Source: JAVBQJ01 sp045585875 (GTDB lineage: Bacteria; Verrucomicrobiota; Lentisphaeria; Victivallales; Victivallaceae). From it: 9,673 nucleotides of DNA. The notes beneath the pieces are model-generated. The model did no database searches and was not told the DNA's origin. It saw only the letters and a program-made list of their open reading frames with translations. The translations under genes and the position numbers were made by a program. Location of the stretch: contig JAZMZH010000039.1 in the NCBI GenBank assembly GCA_045585875.1, positions 1 to 9,673 on the forward strand, given 5' to 3'. Shown here in pieces: positions 1 through 5,386 of the stretch (positions are counted from its first letter, which is position 1; every line of letters starts with the position of its first letter).

Positions 1-245
1 ATGTCGGCTTCACACAGGATTTGTCCGAGCGTCTTGCCAAACACAATGCCGGTGATGTTCCCCACACGTCAAAATTCAGACCGTGGCGTATACAAACAGC
101 TGTTGCGTTTGATTCCAAAGAAAAGGCGGTATCATTCGAGACTTACGGCGAAGCAGGAAAAAACATCCATTATGCGGAGAGCTTCGAACTGTCGCCCTAT
201 GGACGCAAAATCACCGTTGAGGAATTCAGGAAACTGTTCTCATGA
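1..245 (+). CDS. GIY-YIG nuclease fragment with a foreign C-terminal tail (5' end outside window)
   Basis: The reading frame is already open at position 3; the last two bases of the preceding codon (AT) fit a Tyr, giving YVGFTQDLSERLAKHN. This is the YIG half of a small GIY-YIG endonuclease of the UPF0213/YhbQ type, with the conserved Arg, the HN, the HTSKFRPW stretch and FE. Such proteins normally continue with FE-x-YLK-SGSGRAF. Here, after SFETY (about position 155), the sequence changes to GEAGKNIHYAESF and ends ITVEEFRKLFS, which I do not recognise. The TGA stop overlaps the ATG of the next gene (ATGA at 242-245), the spacing of a co-translated pair. I infer that the tail is the true 3' end of the gene originally upstream of the hydrolase, and that the nuclease part was joined to it by a rearrangement. 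An ATG at position 1 is in another frame and is not the start. The nuclease is probably inactive, as its helix after the catalytic Glu is missing. Confidence 0.6.
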   Translation, partial: VGFTQDLSERLAKHNAGDVPHTSKFRPWRIQTAVAFDSKEKAVSFETYGEAGKNIHYAESFELSPYGRKITVEEFRKLFS

Positions 246-1048
246 TAGATTGCCCTTGGAAAGGCACGATGGAGCCATTTCGAATCCTCGGAAATACTTG
301 GTTCGTGGGAACCAGTCCGGCCTCCACGCACATTATTGATACTGGTGATGGCCTAATCATGCTGGACAGCGGCTATCAGGAAAGCCTCTATCTGGTGATC
401 GATTCGATGTATCGCTGCGGGCTGGATCCGAAGAACCTTCGCTACATCATCCATTCACATGGACATATCGACCACGCTGCAGCAACCCGCGCATTGACGG
501 AATTGACCGGAGCTGAGACCTTCATCGGCGCAGGCGATTTGCGGATGGTCAATGGTTCGAGACCTGAACTTACCTGGGCTCCCGAATACAATATGCCTTT
601 GCCTCCGCCTTTCGAGCCGGATCATCTGATCCATGACGGTGACAGGATAGAACTCGGCAATGTTGTGATCGACTGTATGGAAACGCCGGGGCATACGCCG
701 GGAGTCATTTCTTATTTCTGGAACGTGGAGGATCACGGAAAAGTCTATCGGGCGGGAACATTCGGAGGAGCAGGGCTAAATTCCCTGAGATCGGCTTATC
801 TCCGCAAGTATCATCTTGAATCTGAAGACTGGCGGGGGGCATTCAGAAAAAGCATTTTGCGAGCCAGTCAGGAAAAGGTCGATTTGTTCATCGGTAATCA
901 TGTCGAGCAGAATCAGACGCAGGAACGCTTCCAGCGGCTGAGGTCCGGTGATTCTCTGGCCTTTGTCGATTCAGATGCCTGGATCACTTTTCTGGATAAC
1001 TGCAAAGCAAAATTGACAGCCCTTGAATCCGAAGATCCCATCGTATAA
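242..1048 (+). CDS. Metallo-beta-lactamase-fold hydrolase, B3-like metal ligands
   Basis: This 268-residue protein has the metallo-beta-lactamase fold. The zinc motif HxHxDH is H73-G-H75-I-D77-H78 (in IIHSHGHIDHAA). A third ligand, H151, sits in ETPGHTPG, and a late His, H220, in LFIGNHVEQ. The position normally holding a bridging Asp reads AGTFGGAG, so the ligand set resembles subclass B3 and related hydrolases rather than glyoxalase II. There is no signal peptide; the protein starts MIDCPWKGTMEPF and is probably cytoplasmic, unlike secreted B3 lactamases. The start overlaps the upstream stop by ATGA, which suggests translational coupling. The next gene begins 53 bases downstream in the same direction. 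Known members hydrolyse lactams, lactones, thioesters or phosphodiesters; the substrate cannot be read from sequence. Given the dehydrogenase next door, a lactone or ester of a hydroxy acid is possible, but that is inference. Confidence 0.85.
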   Translation: MIDCPWKGTMEPFRILGNTWFVGTSPASTHIIDTGDGLIMLDSGYQESLYLVIDSMYRCGLDPKNLRYIIHSHGHIDHAAATRALTELTGAETFIGAGDLRMVNGSRPELTWAPEYNMPLPPPFEPDHLIHDGDRIELGNVVIDCMETPGHTPGVISYFWNVEDHGKVYRAGTFGGAGLNSLRSAYLRKYHLESEDWRGAFRKSILRASQEKVDLFIGNHVEQNQTQERFQRLRSGDSLAFVDSDAWITFLDNCKAKLTALESEDPIV

Positions 1049-1101
1049 TCTCAGCACAACCGAATTGAAATAACTGCCTGACAGGGCGAAAGGACAGCAT
1101 C

Positions 1102-2139
1102 ATGAAAACGTACAAGATCAATCTTATTCCCGGGGACGGCATCGGGATCGACGTCGTGAACGAAGGCGTGCGGCTGCTGGATGCGCTTGCCGAAAAGCAT
1201 GGCGGCCTCAAATTCCAGTACAACAATCTTCCGTGGAGCTGCGCCTACTATCTGAAGCACGGAAAAATGATGCCCGCCGACGGCATGAAGATCCTGCGGG
1301 ACTGCGATGCCATCCTTCTGGGCGCCGTGGGCTTCCCCGGCGTGCCGGACCACGTTTCCCTGCGCGAACTCCTGCTGCCCATCCGGACCGGCTTCGATCA
1401 GTACGTCAACATGCGCCCGATCAAGCTTCTGCCCGGACTGGTCTCGCCCCTCAAAAACGACAAGATCGACTTCGTCGTCATTCGCGAGAACTCCGAGGGC
1501 GAATACTGCGGACGCGGCACCTCGGACGAGAACGGCGCGATCCAGGAGGCCGTCTTCACTCGCAAGGGGACGGAACGGATCATCCGCTATGCCTTCGAGT
1601 ACGCCAAGGCCAACGGCATGACCCGCGTTCTGAGCGCCACGAAGTCCAACGCGCTCAATCATTCCATGGTTTTCTGGGACAAGATCTTCAATGAGGTGAA
1701 AAGCCAGTATCCCGCCATGAATTCCCGGCAGATGCACATCGATGCGCTGGCCGGATTCTTCATCATGCATCCCGACCGCCTCCAGATGGTAGTGGCCAGC
1801 AATCTCTTCGGCGACATCCTCACCGATCTCGGGTCTGCCATGCTGGGCAGCATCGGGATCTCGCCCTCGGGCAACATCAATCCGGAGGGGACTTATCCCA
1901 GCATGTTCGAGCCTATCCACGGCTCCGCGCCCGACATAGCGGGCAAAGGGATCGCCAATCCGGCGGGGACCTTCTGGGCCATCGCCATGATGCTGGAACA
2001 GCTCAAGGAAAAGCCCGCCGCCGATCTTCTCATGAACGCCATGTGCAAGGTCCTCAAGGAGGGCAAGGCCACCACGCCGGACATCGGTGGCAAGGGTACG
2101 ACCACGAGTATGACCGATGCCGTGATCGCCGACTTATAA
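1102..2139 (+). CDS. Tartrate/D-malate-type beta-decarboxylating dehydrogenase (isopropylmalate dehydrogenase superfamily)
   Basis: This 345-residue enzyme belongs to the isocitrate/isopropylmalate dehydrogenase superfamily, which oxidises and decarboxylates 2-hydroxy acids with NAD(P)+ and a divalent metal. It opens with IPGDGIG. The stretch NLPWSCAYYLKHGKMMPADG and then GVPDHVSLRELLLPI is the signature I associate with tartrate dehydrogenase/decarboxylase and D-malate dehydrogenase (TtuC, DmlA) rather than LeuB. Active-site residues are visible: R95, R105 (NMRP), R128 (VIREN), Tyr135 (GEY), K181 (TKSN), and metal-binding D214, D238 and D242 (FGDILTD). PIHGSAPDIAGKGIANP forms the cofactor loop. 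The length is close to the usual 350-360. AAAGGA at 1089-1094 lies seven bases before the ATG. It probably shares a transcript with the hydrolase upstream. Its codons look richer in G/C at third positions than those of that gene. D-malate, tartrate or 3-isopropylmalate are all possible substrates; the first two are favoured. Confidence 0.85.
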   Translation: MKTYKINLIPGDGIGIDVVNEGVRLLDALAEKHGGLKFQYNNLPWSCAYYLKHGKMMPADGMKILRDCDAILLGAVGFPGVPDHVSLRELLLPIRTGFDQYVNMRPIKLLPGLVSPLKNDKIDFVVIRENSEGEYCGRGTSDENGAIQEAVFTRKGTERIIRYAFEYAKANGMTRVLSATKSNALNHSMVFWDKIFNEVKSQYPAMNSRQMHIDALAGFFIMHPDRLQMVVASNLFGDILTDLGSAMLGSIGISPSGNINPEGTYPSMFEPIHGSAPDIAGKGIANPAGTFWAIAMMLEQLKEKPAADLLMNAMCKVLKEGKATTPDIGGKGTTTSMTDAVIADL

Positions 2140-2184
2140 GCTTGTACTCCTTCGATCTCCGGGATGACTGCGGGTTAGGCATGG

Positions 2185-2433
2185 CTACGTCACACTTCCT
2201 TGAGATGGTTGATTCCCTCCCGCCACCCCCAGCATCACTCCACCCCGAACAGCTTTTTTTGGGTCCGCCCAGCGCACCAGCAGCTCCTTGCGCAGTGTTC
2301 CCATTGAGACGGATTTCCGCAAGGTCCCGGCGAGGATGGCATGGACAATCTCCGGAGCGAGCAGTCGCTGGGCAAATCGAATCAGAAACGGTTTAGCAAC
2401 AGCCTCGAACGCGGATAGTTCAAAAATTGGGTT
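2185..2433 (-). pseudogene. Degraded C-terminal fragment of a recombinase-like protein
   Basis: The 363-base gap between the dehydrogenase and the FAD enzyme has no intact gene. Read on the minus strand from 2433 (just after an in-frame TGA at 2434-2436) to TAG at 2185-2187, one frame stays open for 82 codons. The core reads FLIRFAQRLLAPEIVHAILAG, then SVSMGTLRKELLVRW. This resembles the last helix-turn-helix and tail of serine-recombinase-like proteins, whose ends typically read LLAP(D/E)IVEAILxG, then LTLxxLL and a P-x-x-W-xxQ motif. No ATG opens the frame, no catalytic domain is present and nothing useful precedes it, so it is a remnant. It suggests that a mobile element or integrated phage once sat here. 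The match is from memory of the family pattern and is short. The rest of the gap (2140-2184 and 2434-2502) shows nothing I can name. Confidence 0.4.
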
Positions 2434-2502
2434 TCATGAGAAAACTATGACACCCTGACATTTTTTTGAGGTAATTCACCAAATCATTTCTGAGTAAGTT
2501 AA

Positions 2503-4221
2503 TTATCTGCAATCGAACGCATAGACTCCACTTGTATCAATATGACCCGCGAATCCCAGGATCCGCAATGTCAGTTTGCTGACCGCGATATGTACAGGGA
2601 TTTTCACCAGCCTCTGATAATTGCTGTCCGTGTGATAAATGACATCGCCATCGGCGAGCAGTTCGAACGCGGAAACCAGCGTTGTCGGTGGAGCAAATAC
2701 CTTCCCCTGAAGCCAGTAATTGGCCACAGTATTTAGATGCGGACGTTTCAGGTCGGAATCAAAGACCAGCCGGATTTCATGCAGATCCTTTTTCTCCCCG
2801 AAATCATATTCCACGCTGTCGCCAGTCCGGCAGATCCAAAGATTTGCGTTGCCGTTCAGTTCGCGGTCAATTCCATTCCGCAACATTTCAGGATCGCCCG
2901 ACGAGGCCGTAAGTTTTGCCTCGCGGCAGATCGCGGGGATCTTCCGCCGGAAATCCGGCAGATAACAGTCGTCGTCCATCAGCAGATTCTGGATTTCCCG
3001 GATATGCTCAGAACACGTTTGTCTGGGATCCAGGCAGTCGAAGCGGACGGCGACGCTGACGGCGCATCCGACCGCCTGCCCGAGTGTGGCACAAGTTGCC
3101 ATGACACGCGTCGAACTCAAGCCGGTGTGTGTGGTGCTGATGTTGCGCCCTGCGAACCAGAGATTGTTGATGTTTTTGGAGTAAAGACAGCGCAACGGAA
3201 TGCCGTATGGCGTCTTCGGCACAATATTGAGGTTTGGCGGACCGTCATAGCGGATTCCGCCCGGATGATGGTCGTCGATCGGCCAGCCACCATAAGCCAC
3301 GGTATCGTCGAAATGCCCGCCGGACTGGATATCCGCCTGATGCAGGATATAATCGCCGATATACCGGCGGCTTTCCCGTTTTCCGGGCAGAAAACCGACC
3401 CAGTCCAGCTCCCAGTTGTCCGCACCATGGTCACCGTGATTCTTGATGTGGTCCCAGATTCCGAATGCGGTTTTCAGCAGTTCGTCCCGGATCTCCTCGG
3501 TGTCCCGGATCGAATCCTGTTCGCCGCCTAGTTCCATCCACCAAAAATTCTGCGTTTCTTCGAGCTGATGTCCGCGATTGCTCAGGTGAGTGTCGTCAGG
3601 ATAGGTGTATGCCCATGAAGGGGAAATAAATTTTTTCGGGGTCGAGGTTTCGCGTGCCTGGATCAGACAGGAAAGCCCCATTGTCTTACGGTCCTCCTGC
3701 TTTTGGGCGAGCGATTCACCGAACTCGGAGGAAGCCTCGCGTCCCAGCCGGAATTCCGCACCGGTCAGCGGGGCCAATACACTGTCACCGGAACAGTCCG
3801 CAAAATAATCCGCTTCAACTTTATGGAATTGCTGGGTGGTCATCTGCCAACCGGTCACGGAACGGATTTTCGAACCTTTCATTTCCGCCGAGAGACAGCT
3901 GCAGTTCAGAAGGGAAATCAGATTTTCCTGAAATCGGATTTTTTCGAACAGGATGCTGTCCCAGATTGAAAAATTGACGTAGGTGTTGCGGTAGAGGTTT
4001 TCGAGACGGAATTCTTCCACGAGCCCCGTTTCCAGCTGATGCGGCGACCCGCAAACCCACATGCGGATTTCGCTTGAGGCGTTACCCCCGAATACCGGAC
4101 GTTCCTGCATGATGAGGGTTTTGACGCCGTGCCGCGCCGCTGCGATAGCGGCACACATGCCTGCCAGTCCTCCGCCGATCACACAGAATTGAACGCGATG
4201 AATCACCGTTTCCATGGCCAT
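2503..4221 (-). CDS. FAD-dependent oxidoreductase (FAD_oxidored family) with C-terminal beta-sandwich-like region
   Basis: This 572-residue flavoprotein starts with a Rossmann FAD-binding fold: VIGGGLAGMCAA at 14-25 gives GxGxxG (G16, G18, G21), and E40 is placed to bind the ADP ribose. RPVFGGNASSE (41-51) is typical of the FAD_oxidored (PF12831) family. ADCSGD (141-146) and NLWFAGRNISTTH (353-365), then STRVMATCATLGQAVG (370-385), form the second FAD-contact region. From about residue 435 the chain becomes a domain resembling F5/8-type (discoidin-like) sandwiches, with a mid stretch EYDFGEKKDLHEIRLVFD. Many planctomycete and Lentisphaerota proteins share this layout; their substrates are mostly unknown, though some act on sugars or sugar acids. 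There is no signal peptide. GGAGG (complement of 4227-4231) lies five bases before the first ATG, which favours it over the second ATG six bases downstream. It is divergent from the IclR-type regulator, which probably controlled it. Confidence 0.85.
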   Translation of the reverse strand: MAMETVIHRVQFCVIGGGLAGMCAAIAAARHGVKTLIMQERPVFGGNASSEIRMWVCGSPHQLETGLVEEFRLENLYRNTYVNFSIWDSILFEKIRFQENLISLLNCSCLSAEMKGSKIRSVTGWQMTTQQFHKVEADYFADCSGDSVLAPLTGAEFRLGREASSEFGESLAQKQEDRKTMGLSCLIQARETSTPKKFISPSWAYTYPDDTHLSNRGHQLEETQNFWWMELGGEQDSIRDTEEIRDELLKTAFGIWDHIKNHGDHGADNWELDWVGFLPGKRESRRYIGDYILHQADIQSGGHFDDTVAYGGWPIDDHHPGGIRYDGPPNLNIVPKTPYGIPLRCLYSKNINNLWFAGRNISTTHTGLSSTRVMATCATLGQAVGCAVSVAVRFDCLDPRQTCSEHIREIQNLLMDDDCYLPDFRRKIPAICREAKLTASSGDPEMLRNGIDRELNGNANLWICRTGDSVEYDFGEKKDLHEIRLVFDSDLKRPHLNTVANYWLQGKVFAPPTTLVSAFELLADGDVIYHTDSNYQRLVKIPVHIAVSKLTLRILGFAGHIDTSGVYAFDCR

Positions 4222-4273
4222 GCAATCCTCCGTTGTTTCATTTTTCTCAACTTTTGAAATTGGCTCTCAATGT

Positions 4274-4301
4274 AATATATGTCGACTTTTTCGAAAAACA
4301 A
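4274..4301 (-). promoter_or_regulatory. Candidate sigma70-type promoter of the FAD oxidoreductase
   Basis: On the minus strand, TTGTTT (complement of 4296-4301) and TATATT (complement of 4274-4279) are 16 bases apart. The -10 matches consensus at five of six positions and the -35 at three. The resulting transcript would have a leader of about 45 bases before the ATG at 4221. The local sequence is very AT-rich, so a chance match is possible. Confidence 0.4.
4287..4298. promoter_or_regulatory. Perfect 12-bp palindrome inside the FAD-gene promoter
   Basis: TTTTTCGAAAAA is a perfect palindrome lying between and overlapping the candidate -35 and -10 boxes of the leftward promoter. A protein bound here would block that promoter. 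The binding protein is unknown. The simple T/A composition lowers the weight of this observation. Confidence 0.3.
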
Positions 4302-4327
4302 CTAGCGTGCAGAACAAAAAAAACGAG

Positions 4328-4348
4328 AAATCTCACAATATGAGATTT
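4328..4348. promoter_or_regulatory. Inverted repeat, probable operator of the IclR-type regulator
   Basis: AAATCTCA (4328-4335) and TGAGATTT (4341-4348) are perfect 8-bp arms around a 5-base spacer. The site lies between the divergent FAD-oxidoreductase and IclR genes and overlaps the candidate -35 box (4346-4351) of the regulator. IclR-family proteins bind palindromes of about this size and often repress themselves, so autoregulation is the natural reading. Confidence 0.55.
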
Positions 4349-4374
4349 ACAATCCGGCATATCAATGGTATCTT
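4346..4374 (+). promoter_or_regulatory. Candidate promoter of the IclR-type gene, giving a leaderless mRNA
   Basis: TTTACA (4346-4351) and TATCTT (4369-4374) are 17 bases apart. Transcription would start six to seven bases after the -10, at or next to the ATG at 4381. That ATG has no Shine-Dalgarno sequence. The two facts fit a leaderless transcript. Confidence 0.4.
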
Positions 4375-4380
4375 ACTGTC

Positions 4381-4869
4381 ATGAAGACGTTGTTCGTACA
4401 AAAAGTTTTTACGCTGACCGACCTGCTGATCAGAGCAGGTCGGCCGGTTTCGATCATCGAATTGAGCCGGCTTTCCGGAATCGAACGCAGCGCATGCTGG
4501 CGGATAGTCTCCGATTTGCGAGAACTCGGATATCTGCGCCAGGTCGCAGGACGAAAAATCGAACCCGGACTGGGGATGATTTATTGGGGGCAAGCTGCCT
4601 GCTCGCAGACTTTTTTCCCGAAGAAAGCGATCCGGAAAATTGCTGAAGCCGCCCGGAAACTGCAAGTCCGAACAGCTTTGGCTGGGCTGTTTCATGATCA
4701 GCTGGTTTATCTTTGCCGTTCTTTCGACCTTCATTGCATTGACGGGACAGTGGACGACCCGGGAAAAAGCAAAAATCATGCTTCGCACCTGTATCGCGGC
4801 AATGACGGCGGGCGTCGTGGTGCTGTTCAGCGGGAATATTGTCTTCGCCCTGATCGACATCAATCTTGA
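4381..4869 (+). CDS. Truncated IclR-family transcriptional regulator (DNA-binding domain plus start of effector domain)
   Basis: Residues 1-60 form an IclR-type winged helix: VQKVFTLTDLLIRAG, then PVSIIELSRLSGIERSACWR with the recognition helix, then VSDLRELGYL. The linker helix follows (KKAIRKIAEAARKLQVRTAL), and the effector domain opens with LFHDQLVYLCRS (103-114). Normal IclR proteins have about 250 residues. Here homology stops near residue 116 (about 4728). The remaining 46 or so codons to the TGA-region stop at 4869 are MarC-like DNA read in the wrong frame, ending in low-complexity charged sequence. The ligand-binding domain is therefore lost. The protein could still bind DNA but could not sense an effector; it may also be unstable because dimerisation is disturbed. 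An inverted repeat just upstream is its probable operator, and the divergent FAD oxidoreductase its probable target. The start at 4381 fits the family N-terminus even though no ribosome-binding site is visible. Confidence 0.7.
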   Translation: MKTLFVQKVFTLTDLLIRAGRPVSIIELSRLSGIERSACWRIVSDLRELGYLRQVAGRKIEPGLGMIYWGQAACSQTFFPKKAIRKIAEAARKLQVRTALAGLFHDQLVYLCRSFDLHCIDGTVDDPGKSKNHASHLYRGNDGGRRGAVQREYCLRPDRHQS

Positions 4870-5263
4870 TCTGTTCAAAGTCGGCGGCGGAGTGGTCCTG
4901 ATGATCTGTTCGATTTCTCTGGTCTGGGGAAATGAAAGGAAACTTCAGAAGCGGGATGCCGCCGATACCTCGATTTCCGTGGTCCCGCTGGCAATTCCCA
5001 TGGCGGTGGGCCCCGGCACGGCCGCCGGACTGATCATCATCGGGACGGAACACTCGGAAACCGTACTGAATTATTGTTCCAATCTGTGCGCTCTCCTGAT
5101 CGGCATTACGGTCCTGGGCGGCGTGCTTTCCTTAGGAGTGTGGGGCGATAAGGTGATGAACAAAACAACCATCTCCGTCATAACCCGGCTGACGGGGTTG
5201 TTCCTCTCGGCCATAGCCGCCAAAATGATATTGGAAGGGATTCGCAGTTTTTTGAAGTTTTAG
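4694..5263 (+). CDS. MarC-family inner-membrane protein, N-terminally truncated
   Basis: Homology to the MarC family (six-helix membrane proteins of unknown function) begins at FIALTGQWTTREKAK, about 4730. It continues with a membrane helix, LFKVGGGVVLMIC (the family's FRIAGGILL), then SVVPLAIPMAVGPGTAAG, matching the conserved PLAxPxxAGPGT, and the C-terminal RLTGLFLSAIAAKMILEGI. Full-length members have about 200-220 residues and begin with a helix carrying an NP motif just before FxALT. That first segment of about 25 residues is missing, replaced by DNA of the IclR-type gene. The nearest ATG in frame is 4694, giving 189 residues that begin MISWFIFAVLST, hydrophobic by accident of the other frame. 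No Shine-Dalgarno precedes it. The frame is also open upstream from a TTG at 4640, which I do not favour. Either a decaying gene or one with a replaced first helix. Confidence 0.65.
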   Translation: MISWFIFAVLSTFIALTGQWTTREKAKIMLRTCIAAMTAGVVVLFSGNIVFALIDINLDLFKVGGGVVLMICSISLVWGNERKLQKRDAADTSISVVPLAIPMAVGPGTAAGLIIIGTEHSETVLNYCSNLCALLIGITVLGGVLSLGVWGDKVMNKTTISVITRLTGLFLSAIAAKMILEGIRSFLKF

Positions 5264-5323
5264 CGTCCGCGGCATGGGACGGCGCCGCCTTTTCGCCTGC
5301 CGGGGCGGTCATCCGTTCTTATT

Positions 5324-5370
5324 TCCCCCGTCGGGGGATTTGCGGAGACGGGACACGTTTCCCTGTCCCG
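5324..5370. terminator. Two hairpins between convergent genes, possible bidirectional terminator
   Basis: The 123-base convergent gap holds two stems. TCCCCC (5324-5329) pairs with GGGGGA (5333-5338) across GTC. CGGGACA (5349-5355) pairs with TGTCCCG (5364-5370) across eight bases. Neither has a long U-tract (ATTT follows the first on the plus strand, AAATAAG on the minus). Position favours termination of both the MarC-like gene and the glycyl radical enzyme, but the signals are weak. Confidence 0.35.
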
Positions 5371-5386
5371 CCGCCGCTCCGCTCCG

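Noticed and set aside
1..339. An ATG-started frame from position 1
   Set aside because: It overlaps both the GIY-YIG-like frame and the hydrolase in another frame, and its protein resembles nothing.
1051..1920. A 289-codon open frame on the minus strand
   Set aside because: It lies antisense to the well-supported dehydrogenase and has no recognisable domain or ribosome-binding site.
2737..3531. A 264-codon open frame on the plus strand
   Set aside because: It is antisense to the FAD oxidoreductase and shows no family features.
4640..4693. TTG start for the MarC-like gene
   Set aside because: The extra residues are IclR coding DNA in the wrong frame, with no ribosome-binding site.
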